In this document: positions 1-10,019 of the stretch, piece after piece
How positions within the stretch are numbered: the stretch's first letter is position 1
Layout of the letters: the number at the start of each line of letters is the position of its first letter
From: Typhlomys cinereus
Taxonomy: Eukaryota > Chordata > Mammalia > Rodentia > Platacanthomyidae
DNA: 64,000 nucleotides
NCBI GenBank assembly: GCA_023101885.1
Contig: JALPQD010000208.1
Coordinates: 62,786-126,785, forward strand
Reading direction: 5' to 3'
Notes under the pieces: model-generated
What the model saw: the letters and a program-made list of their open reading frames with translations, nothing else
Told to the model about the DNA's origin: nothing
Databases searched by the model: none
Translations under genes and position numbers: made by a program

Positions 1-610
1 TTGGGTAGGAACATTGTCAGAACCACCTTCTCTCCAGCCCTGTATTTCAATCCTGGGCAGCGGGTGGCAGTGACCGGGTGGAATGGGAAGAACGCCCAGA
101 AATCCCTTCTTACATTTGGCCGATTTAGCAAAGTGGGGACTTTTTTTGGGAGGGGGGAGGGAGCTATGGTTGTGGGGATGCCTGCTGTGTTGGGGAATTA
201 GGAGATGCTGTTTCTTGCCCGGGTGGGGTGGGGTTTTCAGACCTCTATCTCCACCCTCAGAGCTCAGCCACTGGGTGGGGGGACTTGCCTGGAGTGTCTC
301 CCAACTGTGAATCAGGCTTCTGACCTCAGCTGCCATCCCGGCCTCTCTCTACAGGGTAAACATCCTTTCTCTACACTTCGGAAACTGGTGGGGCAAGAAA
401 GTCAAGAGGGTGACAGAGAGAGGGGCTGAGAGGAAAGAAGGGAGGATCCGAAATTCTTACATTTTCTCTTTCCTTCTCCATCCCCCTCCTCAACTTCTTT
501 TCCCTCCCTCCATGAAAGGGGTCTCCCGTGGAGGCAGTCTTGTTGCCTAGAGGAAGCTGATAAAAGAGCATCCCATAAGTCTTTGCTTCTCCCAGATAAA
601 GAATGGTTCA
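1..610. other. Intergenic stretch, no gene seen
   Basis: Moderately GC-rich, non-repetitive DNA with G-rich runs near 150-180. Open frames here are short and unlike known proteins. A pyrimidine-rich CAG at about 345-353 resembles a splice acceptor, but nothing downstream supports an exon. By conserved mammalian gene order this is the HOXB13 side of TTLL6, but no homeobox sequence is present. Confidence 0.6.
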
Positions 611-615
611 CATAT

Positions 616-616
<1 letters not shown>

Positions 617-665
<49 letters not shown>

Positions 666-677
666 AAGAGAGAGAGA

Positions 678-752
<75 letters not shown>

Positions 753-825
753 AAAAAGAAAAGAAAAAAGAAAAGAAAAAAGAAAAGAAAAAAGAAAAGA
801 AAAAAGAAAAGAAAGAAAGAGAAAA
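617..825. repeat. 209-nt uninterrupted purine tract (GA/GAAA/GAAAAA)
   Basis: Every base on the plus strand from 617 to 825 is A or G. The tract starts as (GA)n, passes through (GAAA)n, and ends in about five copies of an 11-base A-rich unit. Frames reading through it (poly Arg/Glu/Lys, or Phe/Ser/Leu on the other strand) are repeat artefacts. Confidence 0.97.
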
Positions 826-829
826 TGCC

Positions 830-1480
830 CTCATAAATTAGAATCAAGATGACGGTAGAAGGTTGAAGGGACCAGAGAAGGTGTGAAGGGTCAGGCTGAA
901 TCCTCATTGCTTAGAATCACCTGAAGCTCTTTTCTCTGCTAGGCACGTGGGAAAGGTTAATGGCAGGAATGGTCAGCTTTTCTTGAGACAAGAGTGTAAA
1001 GTCACTCTCCTTGGAAAGAGACTTGAGGGGCTCCTAAAAGCCTTCTGAGTGCTAAGGTTCCTGATGCTGAAGACCGTGTGGGAGGCGCCCCCCCATAGGT
1101 CAAGCAATAGGGAGAAGCCAGGAGAGAGGTGGTGCAGATCCACAGTCTACTAGTTTCAGACCCCAATCAAGTACCCCCCTCCCCGGTGTCCCTCAGCAGA
1201 GGTCCTCACGGGCACAAGAACAATAACAAGGTTGATGCTGGAACCAAATCCGTGCCATGGGCTGCGTAGCCCCTCCAGCCTAGCACTTGGTGACCCAAAC
1301 CAGTGTCCTGCCAGCCTCAGCTTCCTCTGACTTTGCGAAGGCCAAACTGTTTGTGATCCACGGAAACCTCACTGCCCGCCATCTAACCTGGTCGCAGTCG
1401 AGCGACCGAAAGAGACTAACGAGGGAGTGACTGGGAAGTCCTACATCCTCTCTGTTTTTCCACAGACCTCTGAGCCAGGT
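830..1480. other. Intergenic stretch, no gene seen
   Basis: Unique-looking sequence without SINE heads or tails and without a supportable reading frame. Confidence 0.5.
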
Positions 1481-2560
1481 TACGGAGGGAAAGCGCTCCG
1501 TTTTCTTTTTCCTGCGGTCCAGGTCGCAGCCCTGGGCACCGGGAACTTGAACTGCGGGCAGCCAGAAGGGTGGTAGCGCCCACCGCAGTTGCAGCAGACC
1601 TCGCGGCAGGCAGACTGTTTTTCCACATGCCCGCGTGTACTCTGCAGATGAAAAATCCAGAAGGCCAGGAGCCAGGTTAGAAGCTAAGGTGTCCCTAGGT
1701 TTCGGACGCCACAAGAACTTTCTTGGGAAGCACGGGACTAGCAACGGAAGGGCTCCCATCTTGCAAAATTTGGAGTTAACCATGGGGCGGGGGTGGGGGT
1801 GAGGTCCTAATGGGAACAGTGGTCGTGGAGGGGACCACGCTGGGCCGACTGGCTCGGTCCCTTACGGGGAAACGAATTCTGCGTTTGCAGATCAGGCCAA
1901 ACGTGCTGCCCGTGGCTGGAGAAAAAGCAGCCAAGGCCCCAGCGGGCCTTGGGCATCACTGCCAAATCCATCTTTGCCTTTCACACACGCGGGTTCACAC
2001 TGTCTCTTGGGTGCCTTTTCTTGGTCTGTAAACGGAGCTAGTATCCCCCTTCGTAACTCGGTTTGGGGGATAATAAACCTCACGTAGCGCGTCGCCCGGG
2101 GGCTTAAGCTCTCGCGGCTCGGAGGAGTGGGCGTGAGCCGGGCGCAGAGGGGCGACTGCGAAGCGCTGAGAAAAGGGCGGTGCGACCCCCTGCCCTGAGC
2201 GCTTCTTCCGGAACCTGCTTCTTCCCGGCTGGGCGGATCCTCCTCTCACCACCCGGCTGGGGCGAAACCCGCGGAACCCGGGGCGTCACGCGCTACCCGC
2301 TGGGCGACCTCGGGGATCCCGCCTGCTGCGCAGGACCCCCGGAAACTTTAGAGTAAGCTGCGCCCGGCCGGGGATCGTTCTACGCCTAAGAGGTGGGCGC
2401 CCAGAGCCCAGGGTCAGTTTGCCATCCTGGCCTGGGTCACCCGCGAAATGCTGGTTTTCTTGGTGTGCCCTCTACTTCAACCCCAAACCATTTGTCCGAA
2501 GGAGCCTTTCTGTCCGCAGCGAGTCTCATCCAACACCCTAGTCGCGTAGGCCCCGCTCTG
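1480..2560. promoter_or_regulatory. CpG island, possible promoter or enhancer near HOXB13
   Basis: CpG dinucleotides are frequent, most densely between about 2080 and 2400, in contrast to the CpG-poor surroundings. No TATA box or clear exon could be placed. It may be a distal regulatory island of the posterior HOXB locus or the start of a non-coding transcript; direction is not evident. A 167-codon frame on the minus strand here matches nothing I recognise and is probably a by-product of base composition. Confidence 0.6.
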
Positions 2561-2569
2561 CCCTCCAGT

Positions 2570-4420
2570 CTCGCCTGCGGTGATAAGCAGAACGTTACAG
2601 AGTGCCAGGGTCGCGATCCTCATAGTGTGTGTGTGTGTAAGCCTCTGAGGAATGACATCTTGTGGTTCCCTAGATGCAGAGCATTGAATATGCTAGAGGG
2701 AAGAAGGACCGACTAATTAATTGGTTGTGAGCGCTAAGAAGATTTCACTCCTTCCGGTTCATTTCGGGGAAATCTGCTGAGAAACTCAAGACCCAGAAAG
2801 GAAAACGACCTGCCCAACAGCTACTTCTGCCCTCAACTACAGTAGCCCAGTCCTTCACTTAGATATGAATGTGGCAACTGTGTATCACCCCCAGGAAATA
2901 TAAATTTTCCAAGCAGAAGGTAAGGAGGGTGAATTTTCATAGGTACTGGGAACCCTAGAGAAACCACAGAGGTTGCAGGTCACAAGGACCCTCCTATTCA
3001 GGTTCTGCCCAAACACAACCAAACTTTGCTATGAGTTCCAAAAGGTCTTCATTCAGATTCTTCACATGCGGGAAAACAAGGTTGAAATAGCTAAATTATT
3101 AAGTATATTCTCCCTGGGACTCCGGGTTGGTGGGTGCTGTAGACAGAATTGGGGGTGTCAGAGAGATGTTTTTCCCAGTTTAAAAACCGAACAAAACAAA
3201 TAACCCCTCCCTTTTAGAGTTTCTGCTTATCAGCTATGAAATTGGGGGAGGGGGAGAATGTGAGTTGACACTTAGACCGTGCGAGCTCTGCCTGTTAAAG
3301 GGACTGTGGAAACTGGGCACGCAGTGGGAACAAGTTTGGGGTAGAGGGAACGAGAAGTGCAACAGATACTGACTCAGAGGCCTGAACTTGGCTCTGGGTT
3401 CTTGGTGTCCCCAAGCCTGCCTCTGTAGGATGGGAAGTAGTAGACTAAGCTCCCGGACTGCTTGGGAAGAATAAACAAAATTACACAACAGCTTTTTATT
3501 CTTATCGGTCTTTCTTTGACCCGCGCCAAAGTAAAGGGAGAACACCACGAGAAGGGTGGGGAATCCAGCGGGACTCCGAGTCCTAGGGATGGGTACACGC
3601 ATCCCCGGGGCTATTGGGTGGACTGATACATGAGCTAGGCTGGCTCATTCTCTCCCTCTGCCACATCCAAGGGGGAAGTGAGAGTCCGTCTCAGCCCCTG
3701 TTTGTTTTGGCCACCTCATGATGGTCTCGCTGGCTTTGCCAACAGGATTTTGGTGTTTGCTTTCCCGCCTGGTATGGCTGAGGAGGCAGCTGGCCTTCTG
3801 CCCCTCATTATCATGCTGGCTAGATGGCTGCAGGCAAGAGGAGTCTAGTCTCAGGCTTCACCGCCCCTGTGGCCCCTTCTTGCTTGTATCTGCCCCTTTC
3901 TCAGATGCGCGGGTCTCAGTTTATTATCATTGTTATGGCAAGGTTGCTAGATCTTCTAGGGCTGTGGCCATGCCCCTCTGTCTGTTCCTTTAAAATGGCT
4001 GCCCAGGAAGTTACAGAACCAAGGGCTAAGAGGAATCAGGAAGCAAGCCAGGAAAAGACTTGAGCCAGAGAGACAAGAGAAATCAGGCACTAAGCCTAGA
4101 TCTTTGAAGGACTAGTTGTGCTTCTCCAAGGTATCTTTCCTCATGCTTTCTGGTGACATTGGTAGATACTGGGGAGGGGGGACACTGGGGGATCAAAGAA
4201 GGAAAGGAAACTTTGCTGAAGGTACGCTAGTCAGAATCTGTGTTTTGGGGGGGGGTGGAGCGAGCATGATGAGCAAGTGACTGGTAGGCAGAGCACAAGC
4301 ATCTCATGCCCTCCCCTCCCAAGGCAACTCCTAGGACTTCCAGCCACCTTCCTGGCGGCACACAGTGTGCTTTCAGGAGACATGACATACCCTCCGCATG
4401 ACAACATCGCCTGTTTGGCT
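2570..4420. other. Intergenic unique sequence, no gene seen
   Basis: No SINE, LTR or tandem array beyond a short GT run near 2624-2638. The frames present are short and overlap on both strands. This repeat-poor stretch next to a SINE-dense one is compatible with regulatory constraint near a Hox cluster. Confidence 0.45.
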
Positions 4421-4424
4421 TTCC

Positions 4425-4680
4425 CAGGCTGCTAGTTAATAACTTAGAGTCATGATGGCTGGAGAAAGCAAAAATAATTGAAAGCAATGCTCAGTAAATT
4501 GCAGTTTCAAGGTCTTCATTGCCTTTCTAACAATTTACAAAACCCATTTTATTGCGTTTTTAGATTCCTCGAGTTGAAATACCACTGCGTGCAGTAATTA
4601 AGCTAAGTGACATGCCAACTGTAAAGACAAGGGTTGTGAATGATTACATTCGGCTCGTGTAATCATCCAGCATGGGTGAG
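4425..4680. promoter_or_regulatory. AT-rich repeat-free block with homeodomain-type sites (candidate enhancer)
   Basis: The block holds TTTTATTG (about 4547-4554, the posterior HOX/CDX core), GTAATTA (about 4595), TGATTAC (about 4642) and GTAATCAT (about 4659), with no repeat signature. That density of TAAT/TTAT cores next to a Hox cluster suggests a regulatory element. Conservation could not be tested here. Confidence 0.35.
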
Positions 4681-5057
4681 GGGAGGGCACTGGGAACAGC
4701 TGCCAATCTTCCTGATTTCCACTCCCTGCCAGGGTGGAAAGAATCTGCAGTCGCCCATTTAAGGCTAGCAAGAGTCATCCAGCCTGAAGTGGATTAGGAA
4801 TGATCCCGTGCGGTCCCAAACCAGACCAGGCATCAGAACCTCCTGGAGGAATTTGCTTGCTAAACTTACTTTCAAATAAGCTGTGGAAATCGAGCCCAGG
4901 GCTCCATTCATACTCATTACCCACTCCATCAGTGAGCAACCCCCCCATAACCTAGGGGAGTTTTTAAAATCCAAATCAACCTTTCCCTCAACCAAATTGA
5001 CAAATTCAGTCTAAGGAGAACCATATATATTGCAAGCTGCTGAGATACTTTGGGTTG

Positions 5058-5150
5058 TGTGTGTGTGTGTGTGTGTGTTGCTAGGGATTGAACCAGTAGT
5101 CTTGTGCATGTTAAGCGTCCTACTACTGAGCTACACAACCCCCTAGCTCC
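5058..5150 (-). repeat. ID-like SINE fragment with (TG)n
   Basis: A (TG)n run at 5058-5078 precedes the reverse complement of an ID-type head (the 'gctcagtagtaggacgc' portion, minus strand) up to about 5146. Confidence 0.6.
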
Positions 5151-5283
5151 ACCCACATAATTCTCAACTGGGAGATTAGGAGAGCCTGTCTAGCCAGGAT
5201 GGCTATTTTTAACAATTTTGTCTTCAGGAACATACTTCGATGCTTGAAACATTTCTATCAGAGTTGTTCTTTTATTATTCATT

Positions 5284-5548
5284 TAAAATTTTTTTAATTA
5301 TTATTTATTCAATTGCGTGTGTGTGCACGTGTGTGTATGTATGTGTATGTGCGTATAGAACCATGGACGAATTCGGGAACCACCATGGATGTCTCCACCT
5401 CCTCCTTGTTTACTGTGCCCGGGGTCCGCCCTACCAGGAGCAGAAACGCAGGCTTCCGCCCGGTGTCTATACACGGGGTCTAGGATCCGAACTCAGGACC
5501 TTCCGCCTGCAAGGCAGAGGCTTAACCCTGAGCCACCTCTCCAGCCCC
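5284..5548 (-). repeat. Young tRNA-derived SINE (type A)
   Basis: Full-length minus-strand copy. It has the head ending at 5548, the body with the 'aggaccttccgcctgcaaggc' A/B-box region reversed, and a TG-rich tail. Type A copies share a body containing 'cgtttctggtcctggtaggg' and a tail 'caattgaataaataat', and are only slightly diverged from each other. Confidence 0.9.
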
Positions 5549-5552
5549 TATT

Positions 5553-5841
5553 ATTCATTTTTGAGCACGCATATGTGTGTACAAGAGGGCACCTGAATGT
5601 GAGTTACTGTGGAAGCCCAGGGAATCATCCTGGAGCAATCCAGGATGATTGCTCTATCTCTTGTGTTGTTTTGCTCTGGGGTTTCCCAGGCTTTGCCTTC
5701 CAGGGCTAGAATTGTAGGCTGCCGCCATATCTGTCCAGTGTTTTTATGTAGGATCTGGGATAGGTGAGATCTGGGGATCTAAACTCAGGTCCTTTGGCTT
5801 TTGAGGCAAAGGATGGAGCTCCTGAGCCATCCTTCCAGCCC
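5553..5841 (-). repeat. Older tRNA-derived SINE (type B) with internal palindrome
   Basis: Minus-strand copy of the more diverged subfamily (body with 'ccagagcaaaacaa' and 'ccaggatgattc' motifs). The 'aatcatcctgg' motif is followed by its own reverse complement at 5623-5650, which other copies lack. Confidence 0.85.
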
Positions 5842-6339
5842 AGCGTTACTCATTCAAATTCACCCGGGGACAGGAATACATTCATCTTATGAAACAGGTG
5901 CCTGATTGCTATAGCTCCAAACAGTCCCTCTCCCAAAGTCCTTCGGTTCTGTCAGGAGCCTCTGTTCTTCCAGAGTCTTCCAGGTGTTCTTTTTCCTTTT
6001 CCCTTCCATTCGCCAGGTGCCATGTCCCAGTTTCTGATGTTTTTTGTCACCTGCCACTCCCTCCTTTTTCTTCTGCTTCATTTGAGGCACATCCACTTCC
6101 TCTTCTTTCCCACAGTCAGCCATTCTTGCAGGTGTTGTACGGGGCCAGACGCAGGACCTACTACGTGAGACTGCCAGTCACCCTCTCTCCTTGGGCCACT
6201 CTTCTAATCCATCCCTACCAGAGTGATCTTCCTAACATTAAATAGGACCTCTGTCCTTAGTCATACCCTTGGGGGAGGGGTGTCCCCACTGCATACTGGA
6301 TTAAATGTTTCCAAGAATAACATGTCTGAATTTCTCTAT

Positions 6340-6343
6340 CCTA

Positions 6344-6392
<49 letters not shown>

Positions 6393-6598
6393 GTGTGTGC
6401 ATCAGAGGATATATGTCCCTGTGGAGGCCCAAGGGTGACTTTGGGAACCACCTGGATTTATTTACCCACTTTCTGCTTCACTGGAAATGCAAGCCACCAC
6501 CATTTCTGCCTGGCATTTTTTACATGGAATCTAGGATCCGAACTCAGGTCCTTCTGCTTGTGAGGCAGTCTTAAACCCTAAGCTGGTTCTCTAACCCC
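6340..6598 (-). repeat. Type B SINE with (TG)n tail
   Basis: Minus-strand copy whose tail is an uninterrupted (TG)n at about 6347-6390. The head is degraded ('agctggttctctaacccc' end). Confidence 0.85.
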
Positions 6599-7031
6599 TT
6601 CTATACTAATTAATTGAGCAAATACTGAATTTCTAGTGATTTTTTTTTAAAGCAAGGAGTACAAGATTTTTTAAAAAGTATAATCCAGCGGAGAGACAAG
6701 CCACAAATACACACTCCGTATGATGGACATGAGGACCTTCAAAGTGGACATGAGGACAGCCATGAGAGCAGCACGGTGACAGGAGCAAGGGCTCCTGACC
6801 TTCAAAGTGGACTATCGTCATCGCCCATAGTCCTTAGTGATTCAGTCACACTGCACTATAGTTGACATCCTTCTCATGGTTTTTATTGTCATTTGTATTT
6901 TCTTGCAGACCTCTAGACTGCAGCCTCCATCTCATATCCACTGTTTGAAGTCCTCTCTCTCCTTTCCTGATACCTTCAACACCTCCTCCAACAAAGTGGA
7001 TTTGCCTTCCAGCTGGACGTGAGGGTGAGGG

Positions 7032-7132
7032 TGTTTATTCTGCCCCAGAATTCACAGGCTCCGCCCTACCAGGACCAGAAACGCAGGCCGCCCCCGCTTC
7101 TGCCCGGCATCTATACGTGGGGTCTAGGATCC
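7032..7132 (-). repeat. Inverted partial copy of the type A SINE at 7186
   Basis: These 101 bases are the reverse complement of 7247-7347 with a single mismatch. They cover only the middle of the SINE, with no head and no tail, so this is not an independent retroposition product. Confidence 0.93.
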
Positions 7133-7185
7133 TGCTACTGATTTCCAGTGCTTAATGGTTTTTTTTAAAAAAAAAAATTTATTTA

Positions 7186-7474
7186 GGGGCTGGAGAGGTG
7201 GCTCAGGGGTTAAGCCTCCGCCTTGCAGGCGGAAGATCCTGAGTTCGGATCCTAGACCCCACGTATAGATGCGGGGCAGAAGCGGGGGCGGCCTGCGTTT
7301 CTGGTCCTGGTAGGGCGGAGCCTGTGAATTCTGGGGCAGAATAAACAAGGAAGAGGTGGTCCATGGTGGTTCCTAAATTCGTCCGTGGTTCTACACACAT
7401 ACACATACATACACACGTGCACACACGCATACATGCACAATTGAATAAATAATAAATAATTTAAAAAAAAAAAA
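7186..7474 (+). repeat. Type A SINE, full length
   Basis: Head GGGGCTGGAGAGGTGGCTCAG at 7186, body, CA/CATA-rich segment, tail 'caattgaataaataat' and A-run ending at 7474. Confidence 0.93.
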
Positions 7475-7711
7475 CCTGTAGACAAAAGCTTCTAAATAAC
7501 ACAGAGGATCAAGTGCAGGATACCAATGCAGGGCTCTCTATTTAGAAATTCGGATGATGGTGGCAATAAGAGCATTAAACTGCATGCAAGGGCTTGAGGG
7601 ACTTCACCTGTTATTTGTGCCATCAAGGTGGTTTTAGGAACAAAGGTGCTGGTGCCAAAAGTCCTTAGAAAGACCAAAAAAGAAGAAGAAGAAAAAAAAA
7701 AACAGTGTGGG

Positions 7712-8045
7712 AAATTGGAAAGATGGCTCAGAGGTTCAAGTGTTTGCCTTGTAAGCAAAAGAATCAGAGTTTGGAGATCCTCAGATCCCACATAAAATGT
7801 CCACCTGTAATTTAGCCCGAGAAGGCAGATTCTGGGAATTCCCACAACAAACTGGTTAGTGAGCTCTGGGTTTAGAGACCCAGGCTCAAAACAGGGAGGT
7901 GGAAGAGCGATGGAGAGTGATTCCTGACGTCACCCTTGGACCTCCACAGGCACACGCACTCTTATGTATAGACACACTGACATGGGCCTACCCACATGCT
8001 AAACACACGTACTACACACAGGCATGCATCCCATACACACACATG
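7712..8045 (+). repeat. Type B SINE, diverged
   Basis: Degraded head 'ggaaagatggctcagaggttc' near 7718, body and 'tcacccttggacctccacaggcacac' end near 7930-7957, followed by a CA-rich tail. Confidence 0.75.
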
Positions 8046-9370
8046 GAAATGGGGGGACCCACAGCTTTATTTTATTAACAGATTTCCTTTTCATAGCTCA
8101 GATTATTCGGGTCTTTTGCTTAAAGATTACTGCGGGGCTAAGTATCCTGAACACCCTGAGTCTAGACATTCATGTCCTGGGGAATCCACATATCTAGTAA
8201 GGCAGGTGTTCCTTCTCATACCTCACCGATACCTCTTCCCACACTTCCCCAGAAAAGTTCTCCCCAGAGATCTAACTCAGGAAGAACAAGTGAGACAAAG
8301 ACGCATTCCATTCTTGGGGAGGGAAGGGAGGGAACTGGCAGATAGAGTAAGAGGCTACACCTGGAGTTTGACTAGGCTTGATGATGGAGGCACCACCGTG
8401 TACCACAGGGGTTCTGGATTCCCAGCGAAGAGGGCAAGACTCGCTGTAAATCATCCATCTCCCGAAAGTCTTCAAAAGCTCCTGACATATTTGAACAGAT
8501 TTGGAGCTTTCTTGGGGAAGAATACTCAGGAAGAAACAACCCCCCCCCCAACCTCCTACCCTTGTTGTGGATCAGGCCCCTCATCCTAGCATAGAGAGCA
8601 TGGTAATTTATTTTATTAATTGTACATATGAGGGAAAGATACATCATTTCTGCAGGTCATGGAAGACAAGCCGGCAGGCTGGGTACCCTCACAGGCCTCT
8701 TGTCTTTGCCAGTGAGACTGAACCGGTGCGGTGGCAGGAGGCTGACTGGGTACCGTACCGAAGGGGCAGGTCTTTGGCTGCGGTGGGTGGTCTGATCTTT
8801 CACTGGTGAATTTGTAACGGCCCCGATTCTCTTAGTCAGGACTCAGAATTGCCCACTGTGATCAGTCCATTAGACTCTGCCTTTTTTTCTTTAGAGAGGA
8901 CTGACTGGCACAGCCCCCCCACCCCAATAACTCCTCCCAAGCCGTTCTGTCTGGGGGAGTTCTGGGTGACAGTACCACCATGTGAGGGACCCAGAGGGGG
9001 GCCCCCGGCTGAGGAGACTGGGCTGTAGTCCTAGATCGCCCCACCCAATCCCTAGCCGGCAGGGTCCTACACGGGAAACTGTAAGCTAATTGGAAAGGTT
9101 GTTGGCCTCTTTGAGGTGAATGAGGCTTATTTATCAGGCCAGAATTTCTAGATGAGAAAATGAAACTTCTAATCCATTGTGTAGACATTGCAGATGCTGT
9201 GGGAAGAGACGATTCATTTCCTGGTGTAAAAGGTAGGAAAGGAACAGCAAAGATCCATACTGATTCTGGAAAGAAAAAAAAAAAAAAGAAGAAAAAGTGT
9301 TTTTTTGTTTTGTTTTGTTTTTTTTGGTTGTTGTTGTTAAAAAGATTTTCATGAAAATAGTGTGTGGGAG
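8045..9370. other. Intergenic unique sequence, no gene established
   Basis: Mostly non-repetitive. A 197-codon plus-strand frame begins in the SINE tail upstream (7996-8589); it has no recognisable domain and its first codons are CA-repeat derived, so I do not call it. A-rich and T-rich runs at 9271-9325 are low complexity. Confidence 0.5.
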
Positions 9371-9377
9371 GGGGAGG

Positions 9378-9540
9378 CTCAGGAAGTAGCTCAGCAGCTA
9401 CAGTGCTGCCATCCAAGGGAAAGAACTCAACTTTGGATCCCTAGATCCTCTGTAAAATGGTGGCAAGTGTAGCCACCTGCCTGTGGTTCCAGCTCCAGAG
9501 CAAGCTGGCTAGCAGAACTAATCTTTCTCTCTCTCTCTCA
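9378..9540 (+). repeat. SINE fragment of the ID/B2 superfamily
   Basis: A degraded head ('aggaagtagctcagcagctacag') and 'gatccctagatcctctgtaaaatgg' are recognisable. It ends in (TC)n at 9525-9538. Confidence 0.6.
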
Positions 9541-9551
9541 ATTTTTAAACT

Positions 9552-9552
9552 G

Positions 9553-9599
<47 letters not shown>

Positions 9600-9822
9600 T
9601 CAGAGGGCACTGTGTGTCCCTGTGGAGGAGGATCGAGGGTGATTTGGGGAATCATCTGGATTGCTTCCATCTCCCTTTTTGCTTTGCTTTGGGATTTCCC
9701 AGGCTCCACTTTCCAGACCTAGAAATGTCGGCTGCCATCATTTCCACCTGGTAGTTTTATGTGGGACCCAGGATCCACACTCAGGTCCTTCTGCTTGTGA
9801 CCTGACCCATCTCTCCAGCCCC
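9552..9822 (-). repeat. Type B SINE with (TG)n tail
   Basis: Minus-strand copy with the (TG)n tail at 9555-9598 and the reversed head 'cccatctctccagccccc' at about 9804-9822. Confidence 0.88.
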
Positions 9823-9944
9823 CAGACCAGTCTTATCATTGAGTTCTGGACTTAATTAGAGACCAAGTTCAAAACAGTAAGGTGGAAGAACAATGCCTAT
9901 AATTCCAGATATCAACCTTAAGGCCTTCACGGTGATGCTGAAGA

Positions 9945-10005
9945 TTGGGTCCGTGATCTCCTGCACGACAGGTGAGTGCTCTACCACTGAGTTCTAGCCC
10001 CAGTC
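9945..10005 (-). repeat. ID-like SINE fragment
   Basis: The reverse complement shows a tRNA-like 'gctagaactcagtggtagagcac' head at about 9978-10003. Confidence 0.55.
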
Positions 10006-10019
10006 TTCCCATCAGCTAA

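Noticed and set aside
547..907. Phe/Ser/Leu-rich and Arg/Glu/Lys-rich frames
   Set aside because: Direct translation of the polypurine tract on either strand.
1280..1783. 167-codon minus-strand frame
   Set aside because: No similarity to a known family, compositional bias of the CpG-rich region, and no splice or promoter context.
1..4420. HOXB13 coding sequence
   Set aside because: No homeodomain or N-terminal HOXB13 sequence is visible in any frame; the gene is presumably to the left of the window.
7996..8589. 197-codon plus-strand frame
   Set aside because: Starts inside a SINE tail (CA repeats translated as His/Thr) and shows no recognisable motif.
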